DNA from: Halobellus rarus
GTDB taxonomy: Archaea; Halobacteriota; Halobacteria; Halobacteriales; Haloferacaceae
Length of the DNA: 64,000 nucleotides
Assembly: GCF_024494595.1 (NCBI RefSeq)
Contig: NZ_JANHDI010000004.1
Span: forward strand, 186,001 to 250,000
Direction: 5' to 3'
Each line of letters opens with the position of its first letter. Position 1 is the first letter of the stretch. This document shows, piece by piece, positions 42,902 to 50,742 of the stretch. The notes beneath the pieces are model-generated. The model did no database searches and was not told the origin of the DNA. It was given only the letters and a program-made list of their open reading frames with translations. The position numbers and the translations under genes are program-made.

Positions 42902-44038
42902 TCAGGCCAGCCGCTCGGCCGCCAGATCGGCACCCTCGCGCAGCGCCTCCAGTTTCTTCCAGGCGATGGCGGGGTGGACGGCGTTCGCGCCCTCGACCAC
43001 CGTCTCGAAGCCGCAGTCGGCACCGGCGACGACACGTTCCGGATCGCCCACAGCGCGGGCGAAACGCTCGATGCGCTCGGCGACGACCTCGGGGTGCTCG
43101 ACGACGTTGGTCTTCACGTCGATCACGCCCGGGATCAGCCGCCAATCGTCCGGCAGCGGGTGCTCCTCGAACGTCCGGTACTCGTGTTGGTGCCGCGGGT
43201 TCGCGCCCTCGACGACCAGGCCGCCGACGTCGGCCTCGTAGAACGCGCCGATCACCTCGTCGAGCGCGACGTCGTGGTGATGCGGGCCCTCGTAGTTGCC
43301 CCAGCAGCCGTGCAGCCGGATCTGCTCGTCGGGGATCCCGGCGATCGCCCGGTTGAGCGCGTCGACGTGTGTGCGGACGCGCTCGCGGAACTGGTCGACG
43401 GAGTCGCCCTTGTACGTCAGCGTGAACCCCGCCAGCAGGTCGGGAGCGTCGATCTGGAGGACCGCGCCCGTCTCGGCGATGAGTTCGTACTCCGTGGCGA
43501 GCGCTTCCGCGAGGTCGAACAGGTACTCCTCGTCGGAGTCGTGGTAGTCGGTCTCGGTGAACCGGAGGACCGCCCCGGGCGAGGGTGCGGTGTGGAACCG
43601 GGCGGGGAACGCGACGCCCTCGGCGTCGACCGCCTCGTCGAACCGGGCGAGATCGTGGCGGAGGTCGTCCTCGCCGACGTACTCGATCGGCCCCGTCGCG
43701 ACCGGACCGCCGATGTTCTCCGTGTCGCCGAGCAGTTCCTCGGCGTACTCCGGGAAGTCGTCGAGGTCGGAGGGCCAGGCGCGTTCGACGGTCCCCTCGC
43801 CGAATCCCGACAGGCGGTTGGTGACGTCGACGGAGTAGGCGATGCGGCTCTGTTCGCCGTCGTTGGCGACGTCGATACCGACCTCGGCCTGACGGCGCAC
43901 GACCTCCCGGACCGACTCGTCGACGGCCTCCTCGAACGCCGCGTCGTCGCGATCCGCGGAGGCGGTCAGCAACGAGCGGAGGCGGTCCGAGCGCGGGAGA
44001 CTCCCGACGTGCGTGGTTCGGATCGTGGGCGGTGACAT
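42902..44038 (-). CDS. MetE-C-like cobalamin-independent methionine synthase
   Basis: This 378-residue enzyme is similar to the C-terminal catalytic part of MetE and to archaeal methionine synthases, which transfer a methyl group to homocysteine. It begins MSPPTIRTTHVGSLPRSD (start 44038). Zinc/homocysteine-site residues are visible: the His-x-Cys segment RLHGCWGNYEGPHHHDV and a late cysteine in VAGADCGFETV. The N-terminal MetE domain is absent, as normal for archaeal forms. It is 23 bp upstream (in transcript sense) of the nucleotidyltransferase gene. Confidence 0.88.
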   Translation of the reverse strand: MSPPTIRTTHVGSLPRSDRLRSLLTASADRDDAAFEEAVDESVREVVRRQAEVGIDVANDGEQSRIAYSVDVTNRLSGFGEGTVERAWPSDLDDFPEYAEELLGDTENIGGPVATGPIEYVGEDDLRHDLARFDEAVDAEGVAFPARFHTAPSPGAVLRFTETDYHDSDEEYLFDLAEALATEYELIAETGAVLQIDAPDLLAGFTLTYKGDSVDQFRERVRTHVDALNRAIAGIPDEQIRLHGCWGNYEGPHHHDVALDEVIGAFYEADVGGLVVEGANPRHQHEYRTFEEHPLPDDWRLIPGVIDVKTNVVEHPEVVAERIERFARAVGDPERVVAGADCGFETVVEGANAVHPAIAWKKLEALREGADLAAERLA

Positions 44039-44094
44039 CGGTTCGACGGTCTCGCGGCGGCCACAAATGGGTGTCGGGGGCGGCAATCGCTCGC

Positions 44095-44277
44095 CTACCA
44101 CCGGAGCCACACGAGCAGCGCGAACCCGATCGCGAGCGTCGCGGGGATCACCATCCCGAGGAGCGCGATCGGTCCGACGTCGCCGACGGTGACCAATCCC
44201 GCGAGTTCGGCGAGGACCCAGAGGCTCCCGGCGAGGACGGCGACACCGACGAGCACAGCGATCACGCGGTCGTCCAT
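44095..44277 (-). CDS. 60-residue membrane protein
   Basis: This 60-residue protein has two hydrophobic helices (about 5-30 and 36-58), starting MDDRVIAVLVGVAVLAGSLW. It has no signal sequence. It lies upstream of the MetE-like gene on the same strand and divergently from trpB. Composition supports a real membrane microprotein; function unknown. Confidence 0.65.
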   Translation of the reverse strand: MDDRVIAVLVGVAVLAGSLWVLAELAGLVTVGDVGPIALLGMVIPATLAIGFALLVWLRW

Positions 44278-44370
44278 CTGTCTCGGAGACTCCTCTATCG
44301 GATCTCTGACGGTCGCAGTCGGCGTAAACGTTTGGCCCGATCGACGGTGAGACCGCGGGGCGAGAGTACC

Positions 44371-44378
44371 GTTTATGG
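44371..44378 (+). promoter_or_regulatory. TATA-like box of trpB
   Basis: GTTTATGG, -25 to -32 from ATG 44403; it supports this start over a frame beginning at 44385. Confidence 0.5.
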
Positions 44379-44402
44379 CGGACGGTGAAGTACTGCGAAC
44401 GT

Positions 44403-45554
44403 ATGTCAGACGGAGAGTTCGAGGGATACGGCGGACGACACGTCCCCGAGCCCCTCGCCGAGCCGCTCGAACAGCTGGCGACCGCCTACGACGAGATCAA
44501 GGAGACGGACGAGTTCCGAAGGGAACTCGACGACCTGCTCGGAGACTACGCCGGACGGCCGACACCGCTCTACCACGCCGAGGGGCTGAGCGAGCGCTAC
44601 GGGGCCGACGTCTACCTCAAGCGCGAGGACCTCCTCCACGGCGGCGCGCACAAGATCAACAACGCGCTCGGGCAGGCGCTGCTCGCGAAGCAGGCGGGGA
44701 AATCCCGGCTCATCGCTGAGACCGGAGCGGGCCAGCACGGCACCGCGACGGCGATGGTCGGCGCGCTGTTGGATCTCGACACGGAGATCTACATGGGGAA
44801 GAAGGACGTCGAGCGCCAGAAGATGAACGTCTTCAGGATGCGGCTGATGGGCGCGGAGGTCAACGAGGTCACCCGCGGGGGATCGGGGCTGTCGGACGCC
44901 GTCGACGCCGCGCTCGAAGATTTCGCGGCGAACATCGACGACACCCATTACCTCGTCGGCTCCGTCGTCGGCCCCGATCCGTTCCCGCGGATGGTCCGGG
45001 ACTTCCAGGCCGTGATCGGCGAGGAGGCCCGCGAGCAGTTCTTGGACCGCACCGGCGGTCTCCCCGACGCGGCGGTCGCCTGCGTCGGCGGCGGCAGCAA
45101 CGCGATGGGGCTGTTTCACGCCTTCCGCGACGACGAAGAGGTCGCGTTCTACGGCGCGGAGGGCGGCGGCGAGGGCGCGGGATCGAAGCGTCACGCCGCC
45201 CCGCTGGCCGACGGCGAGGACGGGACCATCCACGGGATGCGGACCCGGGTCATCGACGAAGACGTGGAGGTCCACTCCGTCTCGGCGGGTCTCGACTACC
45301 CCGGCGTCGGTCCGGAGCACGCGATGTTCCGCGCGGTCGGCCGCTGTGACTACCGCGCCGTCGACGACGGGGCCGCGACGGCCGCGTTCAGAGAACTCGC
45401 CGAGGAGGAGGGAATCATCCCCGCGCTCGAATCCAGCCACGCGATAGCCCTCGCGAAGGAACTCGCAGACGAGCACGACACGATCCTCGTGAACCTGAGC
45501 GGCCGCGGCGACAAGGACATGGAACAGGCCGCGGAACTGTTCGATCTGAACTGA
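44403..45554 (+). CDS. trpB: Tryptophan synthase beta subunit
   Basis: This 383-residue PLP enzyme makes tryptophan from indole and serine. The PLP lysine is Lys84 in HGGAHKINNALGQ; the phosphate-binding loop is VGGGSNAMGLFHAF and the end LSGRGDKDMEQ matches the family. ETGAGQHGTATA is the substrate loop. There is no trpA or other trp gene beside it, so it is a solitary copy, perhaps a second paralogue. The start at 44403 gives MSDGEFEGYGGRHVPEPL, which is conserved. Confidence 0.93.
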   Translation: MSDGEFEGYGGRHVPEPLAEPLEQLATAYDEIKETDEFRRELDDLLGDYAGRPTPLYHAEGLSERYGADVYLKREDLLHGGAHKINNALGQALLAKQAGKSRLIAETGAGQHGTATAMVGALLDLDTEIYMGKKDVERQKMNVFRMRLMGAEVNEVTRGGSGLSDAVDAALEDFAANIDDTHYLVGSVVGPDPFPRMVRDFQAVIGEEAREQFLDRTGGLPDAAVACVGGGSNAMGLFHAFRDDEEVAFYGAEGGGEGAGSKRHAAPLADGEDGTIHGMRTRVIDEDVEVHSVSAGLDYPGVGPEHAMFRAVGRCDYRAVDDGAATAAFRELAEEEGIIPALESSHAIALAKELADEHDTILVNLSGRGDKDMEQAAELFDLN

Positions 45555-45653
45555 GCCGACGCGGTCGCGCCCGCGGCGACGCGGTGGGGGTGGTCTTCGG
45601 TCGCCGCTCCGCAAACTCTAATTCGGTCCGTGTGGTATCGGTGCTCAGAGACT

Positions 45654-45941
45654 ATGTGTCGGGAACTGAAGCGGGAGCCGACCTGGGTGGCGGCGATCCG
45701 ACTGGCGATACTCGAAGGGCAGGTCGACACCGAATCGGTGATCGAGGAGGCGAACCTGATTCCGGGGAGAGAACGCACCGTCCGCGACGTCCTCGCGACG
45801 ATGGACGAGCGCGGGGTGTTGAACGCCGTCGGCGAGGACAGGTACCTGCCCGGCGAGGTCCTCCTGAACTCCGACCGGTTCGACCTCGACTTCGACAACG
45901 CCTCCGACGGCGGCGCGCATCGCTGGAAGTCCTCCGTGTGA
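45654..45941 (+). CDS. Small winged-helix-like protein
   Basis: This encodes 95 residues starting MCRELKREPTWVAAIRLAIL. The helix pattern VDTESVIEEANLIPGRERTVRDVLATMDERGVLNAVGEDRYLPG, then an acidic tail, looks like a winged helix with a beta hairpin and suggests DNA binding. It is an uncharacterised haloarchaeal family. An AT-rich element (CTCTAATTCGG, 45616-45626) lies at -28 to -38. It is transcribed before the AbrB-like gene but as a separate unit. Confidence 0.65.
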   Translation: MCRELKREPTWVAAIRLAILEGQVDTESVIEEANLIPGRERTVRDVLATMDERGVLNAVGEDRYLPGEVLLNSDRFDLDFDNASDGGAHRWKSSV

Positions 45942-45983
45942 ACCGGACCCGATGACGTGCCGATCGACTGACCGTAGCGTAAG

Positions 45984-45995
45984 CTATGTAAATAC
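45984..45995 (+). promoter_or_regulatory. TATA box of the AbrB-like gene
   Basis: CTATGTAAATAC at -19 to -30 from ATG 46014; leaderless spacing. Confidence 0.6.
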
Positions 45996-46013
45996 CACGG
46001 GAATACGTAGCCT

Positions 46014-46169
46014 ATGGGCACGCTGACGAACACCAAAATCTCGGAGAAGAACCTGACTACGGTCCCCAAGCCGGTTCGAAACTTCCTCGACGTCGGCGCC
46101 GGCGACCGCGTCGAGTGGCACGTCGAAGACGGGAAGATCGTCGTCGAAAAGTTCGTCGACGAGGAGTGA
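46014..46169 (+). CDS. SpoVT/AbrB-like DNA-binding protein
   Basis: This 51-residue protein begins MGTLTNTKISEKNLTTVPKP; VRNFLDVGAGDRVEWHVEDG and KIVVEKFVDEE follow. That is the swapped-hairpin AbrB pattern (T-x-V-P-x-x-V-R-x-x-L-x-V-x-x-G-D-x-V-x-W). AbrB-like proteins are dimeric transition-state regulators or antitoxins, but no toxin gene is beside it: the neighbours are a winged-helix protein and the MocA-like gene. It is short enough to be overlooked. TATA spacing supports the start. Confidence 0.85.
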   Translation: MGTLTNTKISEKNLTTVPKPVRNFLDVGAGDRVEWHVEDGKIVVEKFVDEE

Positions 46170-46271
46170 CGACCGTTCGGCCGTTGTCGCTCCGTTCAGT
46201 ACAATCGATCGGCCGCTGTGGACCGTTCGCTGTGATCGGTCCACCGCTGTCGTTCCGTCCATCATCGTCGT

Positions 46272-47027
46272 TCACCTGTTTTCGTTCCGCTCGCTGTCGT
46301 CATTCGGCCGCCGCTCGGTCTCGTCGGGCTCACCTTCCGATTCCGCCAGATCACCGGGCTCGTCGACGTCTCGACGGACACCCGGGTCCGAGACCGACAC
46401 GCAGGCGCTGTCCCCGCTCGTGAGCAGGATCTCGCGACCCCCGACGTCGCCCGCGACGTCCGCGAGCGCGTCGAAGAAGCGCCGGTCGAACAGCACCGGA
46501 TTTCCGCGGACGCCGTCGTGAGCGGCCGCGAGCGCGTCGCCGACGCCCGCGTCGTAGGCGGCGACGAGCGTCTCGACGGTCTCGGGGTCGACGAACGGCA
46601 TATCACCGAGCGCGATTACCGCCGCATCGACCTGTGCATCGGAGTCGCGGAGCGCACCGATCCCGGCCCGGAGCGACGAGGCCTGACCCGTGTCGTAGGC
46701 GTCGTTGGCGACGACCGCCACGTCGAGTCCCGCCAGCGCGTCGACGACGCGGTCGGCCTCGTGGCCCACGACCGCGACGACCGGGTCGAGGCCGGCGTCG
46801 AGGAGCGTGCGCGCCGCGTGTCGGACGAGCGGGTCGCCGTCGTGCGTCGCCAGCAGTTTGTTGCGGTCGCCGAAGCGGTCGCTGGTTCCGGCGGCGAGGA
46901 GCACGCCCGCGACTCGGGAACGGTCCCGCGTCCGATCGTCGTCCTCCTCACTGGATCCCTCCTCATCGGCTCCCTCCTCATCGAACGGCGGCGAGACGAC
47001 CGGCAGATCGACCTCCCCGTCCGTCAT
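46272..47027 (-). CDS. MocA-like molybdenum-cofactor cytidylyltransferase/NTP transferase
   Basis: This 251-residue protein has an acidic, non-conserved first 37 residues, then the nucleotidyltransferase fold: LLAAGTSDRFGDRNKLL, DTGQASSLRAGI and ALGDMPFVDPETV. These are typical of MocA/MobA-like enzymes, with the QASSLRAGI segment typical of MocA, which adds CMP to molybdopterin to give the cofactor form (MCD) used by xanthine-oxidase-family enzymes. That is the cofactor of CO dehydrogenase. It overlaps moeA by 4 bp (ATGA). The acidic C-terminal tail is a haloarchaeal addition. Confidence 0.85.
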   Translation of the reverse strand: MTDGEVDLPVVSPPFDEEGADEEGSSEEDDDRTRDRSRVAGVLLAAGTSDRFGDRNKLLATHDGDPLVRHAARTLLDAGLDPVVAVVGHEADRVVDALAGLDVAVVANDAYDTGQASSLRAGIGALRDSDAQVDAAVIALGDMPFVDPETVETLVAAYDAGVGDALAAAHDGVRGNPVLFDRRFFDALADVAGDVGGREILLTSGDSACVSVSDPGVRRDVDEPGDLAESEGEPDETERRPNDDSERNENR

Positions 47028-48286
47028 CGCTCGACGGCGGAGTACGGGACCACGTCGACCGCCTGGTCGCGCTCGACGCCCTCGCCCGTGAGGACGAAGC
47101 CGTCGGCGCGGGTCGCCCTGGTGCTCGACGAGAGGACGCTCGGGTCGAAGTCCGCCTCGTAGACCGAGAGCGCCGAGTCGGCGTGGCCGAGCGGCATCGC
47201 GACGGCGTCGTCGCCGTCGACATCACCGTCGGTCTCGCCGTCTTCGAGCGTGACGGGAATCGCGTAGGCGAACCCGGGCGTGGCGATACCGACGTCTCGC
47301 GCCATCCGCGCGGGCACCGTCGGCAGCGACGTCTCGCCCGTGAAGAGGGGCCGCGCGACGAGCGTGGTCACCGCGTGCGCGCCCACCGGCTTGCCCGGGA
47401 TGGCGAGGGCGACGGCGTCGTGCTCGGGCAGTTCGGCGACGGCGATCGGCTTGCCGGGGCGGAGTCGCACCCGGTGGAACAGCACCTCGCCGAGGGAGTC
47501 GAGCGCGCGCACCACGTAGTCCTTGTCGCCGACGCTCGTCCCGCCGGTGGTCACCACCACGTCGTGCTCGTCGGCTAAGTCTGCGATCCGGGACTCGACG
47601 CGGTCGTAGTCGTCGGGGACGGTCCCCTCGTAGGCGGCGTCGTGGCCCCACGAGCGGACTAATCCCGCGAGCATCGGTGAGTCGAGATCGGTGTGTCTCC
47701 CCTCGTGGATCTCCGTTCCGGTCGCGAGCAGTCCCACGGAGAGGCGCGTACGGACCCCCACGGACTCGATCCCGAGGTCGCCCAGTAAGATGGCGTCCTT
47801 CGGCGAGAGTCGCTCGCCGACCTCGAACAGCCGCTCTCCCTCGGCGACGTTGCTCCCGCGCTCGTAGACGTACGTCCCCGGTTCCAGGTCCGACCCGGTC
47901 AACCGTCCGTCCTCGACGGTCGCCTCCTCCCGCTTGAGCACCGCGTTCGCCGCGGGCGGGACCGGCGCGCCCGTCGCGATGCGGACGGCCTGCCCCTCCC
48001 CCAGTTCCGGTGGTTCGTCCTCCGGGAAGACGTCGGCGTCGACGACTTCGAGCGGGTACTCCGCCGTCGCGTCGAAGGCGAAGCCGTCCATCGTCGCGTG
48101 GCTCTGCGCCGGGACGTCGACGGGCGAATCGATCGGTTCGGCGAGCGTGCGCCCGGCGATGCGGTCGAGCGGAACCGTCTCGGCGTCCAGCGTCGGAAGC
48201 CACCGCTCTCGCAGGGCCCGAACGCGTTCGGCCCCCTCGTCCCACGCGATCAGATCGTCGTGGCTGTGGTCCGAGTCGTTCGTCAT
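47024..48286 (-). CDS. moeA: Molybdopterin molybdotransferase
   Basis: This 420-residue enzyme inserts molybdate into molybdopterin to make the active cofactor. It contains the MoeA hallmarks: PAQSHATMDGFAF, IATGAPVPPAANAVLKREE, VVTTGGTSVGDKDYVV (the MoCF-binding domain) and LRPGKPIAVAELP, ALAIPGKPVGAHAVTTLVARPL. It is the first gene of moeA-mocA, divergent from the CO dehydrogenase operon. No clear TATA lies within 60 bp; a CAATAAAAG motif (minus strand) near 48428-48440 would give a leader of about 120 nt. Confidence 0.95.
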   Translation of the reverse strand: MTNDSDHSHDDLIAWDEGAERVRALRERWLPTLDAETVPLDRIAGRTLAEPIDSPVDVPAQSHATMDGFAFDATAEYPLEVVDADVFPEDEPPELGEGQAVRIATGAPVPPAANAVLKREEATVEDGRLTGSDLEPGTYVYERGSNVAEGERLFEVGERLSPKDAILLGDLGIESVGVRTRLSVGLLATGTEIHEGRHTDLDSPMLAGLVRSWGHDAAYEGTVPDDYDRVESRIADLADEHDVVVTTGGTSVGDKDYVVRALDSLGEVLFHRVRLRPGKPIAVAELPEHDAVALAIPGKPVGAHAVTTLVARPLFTGETSLPTVPARMARDVGIATPGFAYAIPVTLEDGETDGDVDGDDAVAMPLGHADSALSVYEADFDPSVLSSSTRATRADGFVLTGEGVERDQAVDVVPYSAVER

Positions 48287-48315
48287 CGTTCTCCCGTGTA
48301 GCGTCCGGCAGTGTA

Positions 48316-48369
48316 GTCGCGTCCGTCGGTGCGGTCACGTTCGTCGGTACGCTCGCGTCCGTGGGTACG
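48316..48369. repeat. Three 18-bp near-repeats upstream of moeA
   Basis: Units at 48316-48333, 48334-48351 and 48352-48369 share the core CGTYCGTSGGTRCG with a few changes each. They lie in the leader between moeA and the AT-rich promoter region of the divergent cox operon. Confidence 0.55.
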
Positions 48370-48486
48370 GTTGCGCCCCGGCTGAACGCCCGAGTCATTC
48401 CGAGGTGTCTCTCCCGATGCAACACAAACTTTTATTGGGTACCTACTTGTTACCATAGATCGTGATAATAGTGTGCACATAGTGGG

Positions 48487-48498
48487 GATATATAAAAG
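48487..48498 (+). promoter_or_regulatory. TATA box of the CO dehydrogenase operon
   Basis: GATATATAAAAG is the strongest TATA motif near the operon. It would start transcription near 48518, giving a roughly 30-nt leader before coxG (ATG 48549). A GGAG at 48526-48529 lies too far from that ATG to be a standard ribosome site, and a tiny six-codon frame (ATG 48539) overlaps the start. Confidence 0.65.
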
Positions 48499-48548
48499 AT
48501 GGCGACGCGCAGCTGCCGACCGACCGGAGACACCGACGATGGACACAT

Positions 48549-49145
48549 ATGGAATTTGACGGAGAGTTCGAGTTAGACGGCGTACCGCCCGAGAAAGCGT
48601 GGATCGTTCTGTCGGACCCGATGGCGGTCCGGGACTCGCTGAAGGGGTGTCGCTACATCACCCCGATGGACGACGACTTCAACTTCGACGAGTACGAGCC
48701 CGAGGAGGACGTCGAGATGCTGCCGGACGCGGATCCGGAGATCATCGCCGAGCGGGCCTTCGTCGAGGGGCAGAAGTACGCGGCGCTGATGCAGGTCGGC
48801 GTCGGGAGCGTGAAACCTCGCTTCGAGACGACCGTCACCATCGACGAACGCGACAGCGAGAACTTCAGGATGGTCGCGACCGGCGGCGGCGACGCCTCCG
48901 GGAGCAGTTTCAGCATGGAGTCGGGGATGCAGATCCACGGGCTCGAAGACGGCGAGGGCTCGCGGATCGAGTGGTGGACCGAGGCCGACATCTCGGGGCG
49001 GATCGCCCAGCTCGGCTCGCGGGTCATCAAGCCGGTCGCCAACAAGATCGTGAACAACTTCTTCAGCAGCATCGAGCAGCAGATGACCGACGTCGACGAG
49101 GACGCGAACTCCGGCGTCACCGACAGACTACGGAACATGCTATGA
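48549..49145 (+). CDS. coxG: CoxG-like SRPBCC protein (CO dehydrogenase subunit G)
   Basis: This 198-residue soluble protein has the START/SRPBCC fold: [24 protein letters not shown] (N-terminal strand-helix), [20 protein letters not shown] and [20 protein letters not shown] with the C-terminal helix [19 protein letters not shown]. CoxG proteins accompany carbon monoxide dehydrogenase genes and are thought to bind a hydrophobic ligand such as the quinone used by the enzyme, or to help dock it at the membrane. It is the first gene of the operon and its stop overlaps coxM's start (ATGA). Confidence 0.93.
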   Translation: MEFDGEFELDGVPPEKAWIVLSDPMAVRDSLKGCRYITPMDDDFNFDEYEPEEDVEMLPDADPEIIAERAFVEGQKYAALMQVGVGSVKPRFETTVTIDERDSENFRMVATGGGDASGSSFSMESGMQIHGLEDGEGSRIEWWTEADISGRIAQLGSRVIKPVANKIVNNFFSSIEQQMTDVDEDANSGVTDRLRNML

Positions 49146-50029
49146 AAGCGGCACCGTTCGAACACCACGAGCCGACGTCAGTCAGCCAGGCGGTGAGCCT
49201 GATCGAGAGCCTCGACGAGCCGACGATCCTCGCCGGCGGACAGAGCCTGGTTCCGATGCTCCGGTTCCGACTCGCCCGCCCGGACACGGTCGTCGACATC
49301 AACGGCATCGACGAACTCGACTACCTCCGGGAGGAGGACGGCTACCTCAAGATGGGGGCGCTCGCGCGCCACGCCGACGTCGAAGACTCGGACCTGGTCG
49401 ACGAGAAGTACGGGAGCTTCGCGGACGCGGCCCCGCTCGTCGCGGACCCGCAGATCCGGAACCGCGGGACGATCGTCGGGTCGATCGCACAGGCCGACCC
49501 GAAGGGCGACTGGGGGTCGATCCTCATCGCTCACGACGGCGAGATCGTCGCCGCGGGTCCCGACGGGGAGCGGACCGTCCCGATCGACGAGCTGTTCCTC
49601 CTCCCGTACGACACCTCCCTCGGCGAGGACGAACTCATCACGGAGGCGCGCGTCCCGACACCGGAAGAACGGGAGGGAAGCGCCTACCACAAACTGAAGC
49701 GCAAGACCGGCGACTACGCGATGGCCGGCGTCGCGGCCCGACTGATCCTCGACGGAGACGGGAGAATCGAGACGGCGGGAATCGGGATGACCGCGGTGGA
49801 CATCACGAACGCGCGCGCCGCCGACGCCGAGGAACGTCTCGAGGGCGAGCGGCCCAGCGCCGACCTGTTCGAGGCGGCCGGCGAACTGGCGGCCGAACAG
49901 TCGAACCCCGAATCGGACGAACACGGCGACGCGTCGTACAAGGAGCGGATGGTGGAAGTGCTAACCCAGCGGGCGCTCGGCGACGCCGCCGAGCGTGCGG
50001 GGGTCATCAAACGGAGGGCAAAACCGTGA
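49142..50029 (+). CDS. coxM: CO dehydrogenase medium (FAD-binding) subunit
   Basis: This 295-residue flavoprotein carries electrons from the iron-sulphur subunit to the acceptor. FAD-binding segments are [19 protein letters not shown] and [23 protein letters not shown]. The usual second motif in this family is TIGG; here it is TIVGS, a one-residue change at the second glycine. The C-terminal CO dehydrogenase flavoprotein domain follows (about 185-290). It overlaps coxG and coxS by 4 bp each, so translation is coupled. Confidence 0.95.
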   Translation: MKAAPFEHHEPTSVSQAVSLIESLDEPTILAGGQSLVPMLRFRLARPDTVVDINGIDELDYLREEDGYLKMGALARHADVEDSDLVDEKYGSFADAAPLVADPQIRNRGTIVGSIAQADPKGDWGSILIAHDGEIVAAGPDGERTVPIDELFLLPYDTSLGEDELITEARVPTPEEREGSAYHKLKRKTGDYAMAGVAARLILDGDGRIETAGIGMTAVDITNARAADAEERLEGERPSADLFEAAGELAAEQSNPESDEHGDASYKERMVEVLTQRALGDAAERAGVIKRRAKP

Positions 50030-50742
50030 CTGACGAACGCGAAATCACGCTGACGATCAACGGAACCGAACGCACGCTCGAGGTCGAACCGCGACGCCTG
50101 CTCGTCCACGCGATCCGCGAGGACCTGGATATGACGGGCACGCACATCGGCTGCGACACCGGCAACTGCGGGGCCTGTACGGTCCTGCGGGACGGCGAAC
50201 CGATCAAGTCCTGTCTGATGTTCGCCACGCAGGCCGACGGCAGCGAGATCATGACCGTCGAGGGGATGGAGGACCTCCCCGAGTCCGACGGCGAGCTCCA
50301 CCCGCTCCAGGAGGGGTTCCACGAGGAACACGGCCTGCAGTGTGGGTACTGCACGCCCGGGATGTTGATGGCGGGGAAGGCGCTCCTCGACGAGAATCCC
50401 GATCCCGACGAGGCGGAGATCCGCGAGGCGATCAGCGGCAACCTCTGTCGGTGCACCGGCTATCAGAACATCGTGAAGTCGATCGAGTACGCGGCCGAGG
50501 AACTCGCCGCACAGCCGGCGACCGATGGCGGCACCGCGGCGGTCGAAACCGGATCGTCGGTGGAAGCCGCCGCGAACGGTCCGGAAACGTCCGGTGACGC
50601 GGACGGTCCGACAGCGGCCGACGACGCGGACGATTCCGAACCGTTCGAGGGCTACGACGTCGACGGCGAGTTCTCCTGCGGCGCAGAGAACTGCTGCGGC
50701 GGTCCAACGACCGACGCCGAACACAACGGAGACAACGTATGA
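50026..50742 (+). CDS. coxS: CO dehydrogenase small (2x[2Fe-2S]) subunit with C-terminal extension
   Basis: This 238-residue protein has all eight iron-sulphur cysteines: Cys43, 48, 51, 63 ([10 protein letters not shown]...C) in the plant-type domain and Cys106, 109, 141, 143 (CGYC, CRC) in the second. Family members end near residue 165; here about 70 residues follow, first acidic Ala/Asp/Ser-rich, then [11 protein letters not shown] with three extra cysteines. That tail is unusual and might bind metal or serve assembly. It begins at GTG 50026 overlapping coxM and overlaps coxL by 4 bp. Confidence 0.95.
   Translation: MTDEREITLTINGTERTLEVEPRRLLVHAIREDLDMTGTHIGCDTGNCGACTVLRDGEPIKSCLMFATQADGSEIMTVEGMEDLPESDGELHPLQEGFHEEHGLQCGYCTPGMLMAGKALLDENPDPDEAEIREAISGNLCRCTGYQNIVKSIEYAAEELAAQPATDGGTAAVETGSSVEAAANGPETSGDADGPTAADDADDSEPFEGYDVDGEFSCGAENCCGGPTTDAEHNGDNV

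Noticed and set aside
46014-46169. AbrB-like gene as the antitoxin of a toxin-antitoxin pair
   Set aside because: No toxin-like gene is adjacent; the downstream gene is MocA-like and on the other strand.
48539-48559. Six-codon frame overlapping the coxG start
   Set aside because: Too short to judge; could be an upstream regulatory frame, but there is no supporting motif.
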